DNA of 11,610 nt, from the NCBI GenBank assembly GCA_009925875.1, contig RFQD01000026.1, positions 1-11,610 of the forward strand. Reading direction: 5' to 3'. The stretch is from Microbacteriaceae bacterium (GTDB lineage Bacteria > Actinomycetota > Actinomycetes > Actinomycetales > Microbacteriaceae). The notes beneath the pieces are model-generated. The model saw only the letters and a program-made list of their open reading frames with translations, did not search any database and was not told the DNA's origin. Made by a program: the position numbers and the translations under genes. Below, one piece after another: positions 8,935 through 11,610 of this stretch (the stretch's first letter is position 1; every line of letters starts with the position of its first letter).

Positions 8935-10803
8935 GTGGCCGGAAGAATACGCCAGTCGGACATCGAAGAACTCAAATCACGGGTGAACATTGCGGACATC
9001 GTGTCCGACCACGTCTCTCTAAAAAATGCCGGAGTCGGCTCACTGAAGGGACTGTGCCCGTTCCATGATGAGCGGAGCCCCAGCTTTCACGTTCGCCCTG
9101 GCGTGGGCTACTACCACTGCTTCGGGTGTGGTGAGAGCGGGGATGTGTTTTCGTTCGTGCAAAAAATGGACCACCTGTCGTTTACGGAGACGATCGAAAG
9201 ACTTGCCGAACGCATCGGTTTTGAGCTGCACTACGAAGAGGGCGGAGGCGCGGACCCGCAGAAAGGGTCGCGCGTGCGCATCCTTGCGGCTAATCAGGCA
9301 GCGCAAGCTTTCTTTATCGAACAGCTCGTGACTCCCGAAGCGGCAATCGGGCGGACGTTTCTCGGCGAACGAGGCTTTGATAAGGCAGCCGCGGAAATGT
9401 TCGGGATTGGTTACGCTCCCAAAGGATGGAACGGCTTGCGGGATGCCCTTCGCGCGAAAGGTTTTAACGACGAAGAATTGCAGCTCGCGGGGCTCGTCTC
9501 GAGCGGTGAAAAGGGTGTTTATGACCGATTTCGTGGCCGTCTCGTCTGGCCGATTAGAGACGTGACGGGTCAAACCATTGGTTTCGGAGCGCGGAAACTC
9601 TACGACGACGACAATGGACCAAAATACCTCAACACCCCCGAGACACCGGTGTATCACAAGTCTCAGGTGCTTTACGGTCTCGACCTCGCCAAGCGTGACA
9701 TCTCCAAGTTGCGACAAGTCGTCGTCGTTGAGGGATACACCGACGTCATGGCCGCCCACCTCTCGGGAGTCACCACGGCCATCGCAACGTGTGGCACCGC
9801 TTTCGGAGTCGAGCACATCAAAATCATTCGCCGCATCATGGGGGACGACTCCGGACTTGGCTCGGTAATTTTCACGTTTGACCCGGACGCAGCCGGACAA
9901 AAGGCCGCACTGCGAGCGTTCAGCGAGGAACAAAGATTTGCCGCGGCTACTTTTGTTGCCGTCGCACCGGAAGGGCTTGACCCGTGCGATCTTCGTCTGA
10001 ATCGAGGTGAGCATGCCGTTCGCGAACTCATTGCGAACAAGATTCCCATGTTCGAATTCGTCATTCGGCAAGTGGTATCCCGTTACGACCTCGATACCGT
10101 CGAGGGGCGCGTTGCCGCGCTACGAGAAGCCGCACCGATTGTGGCGGACATCCGGGACGCCTCACTCAAGCCGGGCTACACTCGGGAGCTCGCCCGCATC
10201 ACGGGTGTCGAGGTTGCGGAGGCGCAAGCGGCGGTGGGGCGTGGCGGAACACGGGGTACGCTGGCGACCGATTCGGTCAGTCGAGCTCGAGTCGAGAGAG
10301 AAGGAGACGCGGCATCCGGGGCACCGGCGCATCCTCAGCCCGTCATTCTCGGGAACGATCCGGCAACACGTATGGAGCGGGATGCAGTCATGGCAATGCT
10401 TCAACTTCCGGCTGATGTTGGGCCCGAACTGTTAGCCGAAGCGGCGGGCAGCTTTATGTCGAACTCTCACTTGGCTGTAATCCGAGATGCCATCGGTGCG
10501 AATCAACGGAATTGGGATCAGCCCACCTGGATTGAGAGCGTGTCAGCCGACGTGCCCGATTATCTGCGGGCTCTTGTCATGCAGTTGGCGGTCGCGCCAT
10601 TGCCGGAACGCAGTGAACGGGAAATGACGGTCTACGCCCGCGCGATTGTCGTCTCTCTCGTGGAACGTGATGTCGTTCGGCGCAAGTCAGATTTGGTGAG
10701 TCGAATGCAGCGACTTGACCCTTCGGCAGCAAACGAATCCCGAGAGATTCAGCAAGAACTTGTCGCACTCGAAGCAAAGCGGCGGCGGCTTCGGGATGAG
10801 TAG
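8935..10803 (+). CDS. dnaG: DNA primase
   Basis: Primase makes the short RNA primers for leading- and lagging-strand synthesis, working with the DnaB helicase at the fork. The 622-residue length is normal. The N-terminal CHC2 zinc-binding domain has C41, H44, C62 and C65 (CPFHDERSPSF ... YYHCFGCGESGD). The RNA-polymerase core follows (about 110-370). It includes RFRGRLVWPIRD (198-209) and a Toprim fold with VVVVEGYTDVMA (262-273, Glu266), CGTAF (286-290) and FTFDPDAAGQKAA (313-325, Asp316 and Asp318); GLDPCDL (347-353) closes it. A linker rich in Gly, Arg and Ala (about 433-470) leads to the helical C-terminal domain (about 475-622) that should bind DnaB. The GTG start follows the dgt stop directly and puts the zinc motif at the usual distance. 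All catalytic and zinc residues are present. Confidence 0.97.
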   Translation: MAGRIRQSDIEELKSRVNIADIVSDHVSLKNAGVGSLKGLCPFHDERSPSFHVRPGVGYYHCFGCGESGDVFSFVQKMDHLSFTETIERLAERIGFELHYEEGGGADPQKGSRVRILAANQAAQAFFIEQLVTPEAAIGRTFLGERGFDKAAAEMFGIGYAPKGWNGLRDALRAKGFNDEELQLAGLVSSGEKGVYDRFRGRLVWPIRDVTGQTIGFGARKLYDDDNGPKYLNTPETPVYHKSQVLYGLDLAKRDISKLRQVVVVEGYTDVMAAHLSGVTTAIATCGTAFGVEHIKIIRRIMGDDSGLGSVIFTFDPDAAGQKAALRAFSEEQRFAAATFVAVAPEGLDPCDLRLNRGEHAVRELIANKIPMFEFVIRQVVSRYDLDTVEGRVAALREAAPIVADIRDASLKPGYTRELARITGVEVAEAQAAVGRGGTRGTLATDSVSRARVEREGDAASGAPAHPQPVILGNDPATRMERDAVMAMLQLPADVGPELLAEAAGSFMSNSHLAVIRDAIGANQRNWDQPTWIESVSADVPDYLRALVMQLAVAPLPERSEREMTVYARAIVVSLVERDVVRRKSDLVSRMQRLDPSAANESREIQQELVALEAKRRRLRDE

Positions 10804-11610
10804 TGGCGATGCTTTCGACGGCGACGGCGAACTCGCGCACGGTTCGTTTGAGGTGCAACACCACATCGTTGCGAGCGAAGAATCTTCCGATATTTCGCGT
10901 CATGCCACCGCATCGGGTGCGGTGTCGATTGCGCCGCGACAGTCGGAGATTTTTGCAAAGGCAGTTCAGATCGGGGGTGGCACGTTACGTCATCTCGATT
11001 CCTCGACGCGAGGTCTGATCTGGTTGTCGAACTCGCGGGTCGACGAGTTCGATAGCGTTCTCGCCAATCATCCCCAGTTGACGTGGGTGCAATTGCCGTG
11101 GGCGGGAGTCGACGCGTTCTCCGAGGTCCTGCGGCGTCACGCTCGCCCCGACGTCATTTTCACGAGTGCGAAAGGATGCTTTGCTCAACCCGTTGCGGAA
11201 CACGCCCTCATGCTCGCACTGAGCTTGCTGCGCTACATTCCTCGACGGGCCCGCGCCACGTCGTGGGACTCCACGTTCCTCGGCATCTCGCTGTATCGCA
11301 AGAACGTGGTGATTATTGGCGCGGGCGGGATTGCCCGTGAGCTCATTCGTCTCCTCGCCCCGTTTGACACTCACGTGACGGTGGTTCGCCGGCGCCCCGG
11401 TACCGTCTCTGGAGCGCATCTCACTGTCACTTCTGACCGTCTTCGCGAGGTTCTCCCCGAAGCGGACGTCGTTTTTGTTGTGGCCGCGTCGACGCACGAA
11501 ACTCGTCACCTGATTGGCGCACCCGAACTCGCTGTGATGAAATCGTCGGCCGCCTTGGTGAACGTTGCGCGGGGCGCACTCGTCGACTCCGACGCGCTCG
11601 TCGATGCGCT
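10796..11610 (+). CDS. D-isomer-specific 2-hydroxyacid dehydrogenase, 3'-truncated by the window
   Basis: Belongs to the NAD(P)-dependent D-2-hydroxyacid dehydrogenases, which interconvert 2-oxoacids and D-2-hydroxyacids; the substrate cannot be told from sequence. 271 codons are present. A partial substrate domain contains LTWVQLPWAGVDAF (95-108) and PVAEHALMLALSLLR (132-146). The Rossmann dinucleotide loop is IGAGGIARE (174-182), ending in Ala where many relatives have Gly. Then come ADVVFVVAAST (223-233) and VNVARGALVDSDALV (255-269), with catalytic Arg259. The catalytic Glu and His lie beyond the right edge. The start is uncertain. ATG 10796 overlaps the end of dnaG by 8 bp and gives about 40 weakly structured residues before GAVSIAP; GTG codons at 10853 and 10922 are alternatives. 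None has a good Shine-Dalgarno sequence. Its position makes it the next gene of the dnaG cluster. Confidence 0.87.
   Translation, partial: MSSGDAFDGDGELAHGSFEVQHHIVASEESSDISRHATASGAVSIAPRQSEIFAKAVQIGGGTLRHLDSSTRGLIWLSNSRVDEFDSVLANHPQLTWVQLPWAGVDAFSEVLRRHARPDVIFTSAKGCFAQPVAEHALMLALSLLRYIPRRARATSWDSTFLGISLYRKNVVIIGAGGIARELIRLLAPFDTHVTVVRRRPGTVSGAHLTVTSDRLREVLPEADVVFVVAASTHETRHLIGAPELAVMKSSAALVNVARGALVDSDALVDA

Noticed and set aside
9040..10071. Long minus-strand ORF (343 codons) opposite dnaG
   Set aside because: Antisense shadow of the primase core, with no recognisable protein features.

Overview
The window looks like an ordinary chromosomal core-gene region of an actinobacterium. The best guess is the family Microbacteriaceae, possibly one of the moderate-GC, small-genome aquatic lineages. 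This rests on protein style (type-2 LeuA whose metal ligands sit at a constant offset from the Mycobacterium tuberculosis enzyme, actinobacterial DusB/Dgt/DnaG), on gene order, on frequent GTG starts and on several probable leaderless starts. The family call is from memory of such proteins, not from a search.

Layout, left to right. At 1-1777 are the 3' part of a CBS/CorC_HlyC-domain protein gene and era, overlapping at TAATG. At 1778-3679 is leuA, preceded by a 16-codon leader peptide with four consecutive Leu codons and a foldable leader, which looks like a leucine attenuator. At 3676-4161 (minus) is a small four-helix membrane protein of unknown function, convergent with leuA so that the two stop codons overlap. 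At 4211-4833 is a broken gene for a TRIC/UPF0126 membrane channel. It carries a frameshift and appears to lack the segment for the third transmembrane helix.

From 4877 to the right edge runs a tight co-directional cluster: recO, uppS, dusB, dgt, dnaG and the 5' part of a D-2-hydroxyacid dehydrogenase gene. Junctions overlap or are only a few bases apart, except the 57 bp before dusB, where a new promoter and Shine-Dalgarno sequence are plausible.

Functionally the window is housekeeping: ribosome assembly (Era), leucine synthesis (LeuA), recombinational repair (RecO), the lipid carrier for cell-wall synthesis (UppS), tRNA dihydrouridine (DusB), dNTP control (Dgt) and replication priming (DnaG). 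I see no CRISPR array, mobile element, phage gene, rRNA or tRNA, and no evidence of a new multi-gene system. The points worth following up are the leuA leader, the damaged TRIC gene, the leaderless-start pattern and a perfect palindrome at the left edge. No gene-free stretch exceeds 150 bp.
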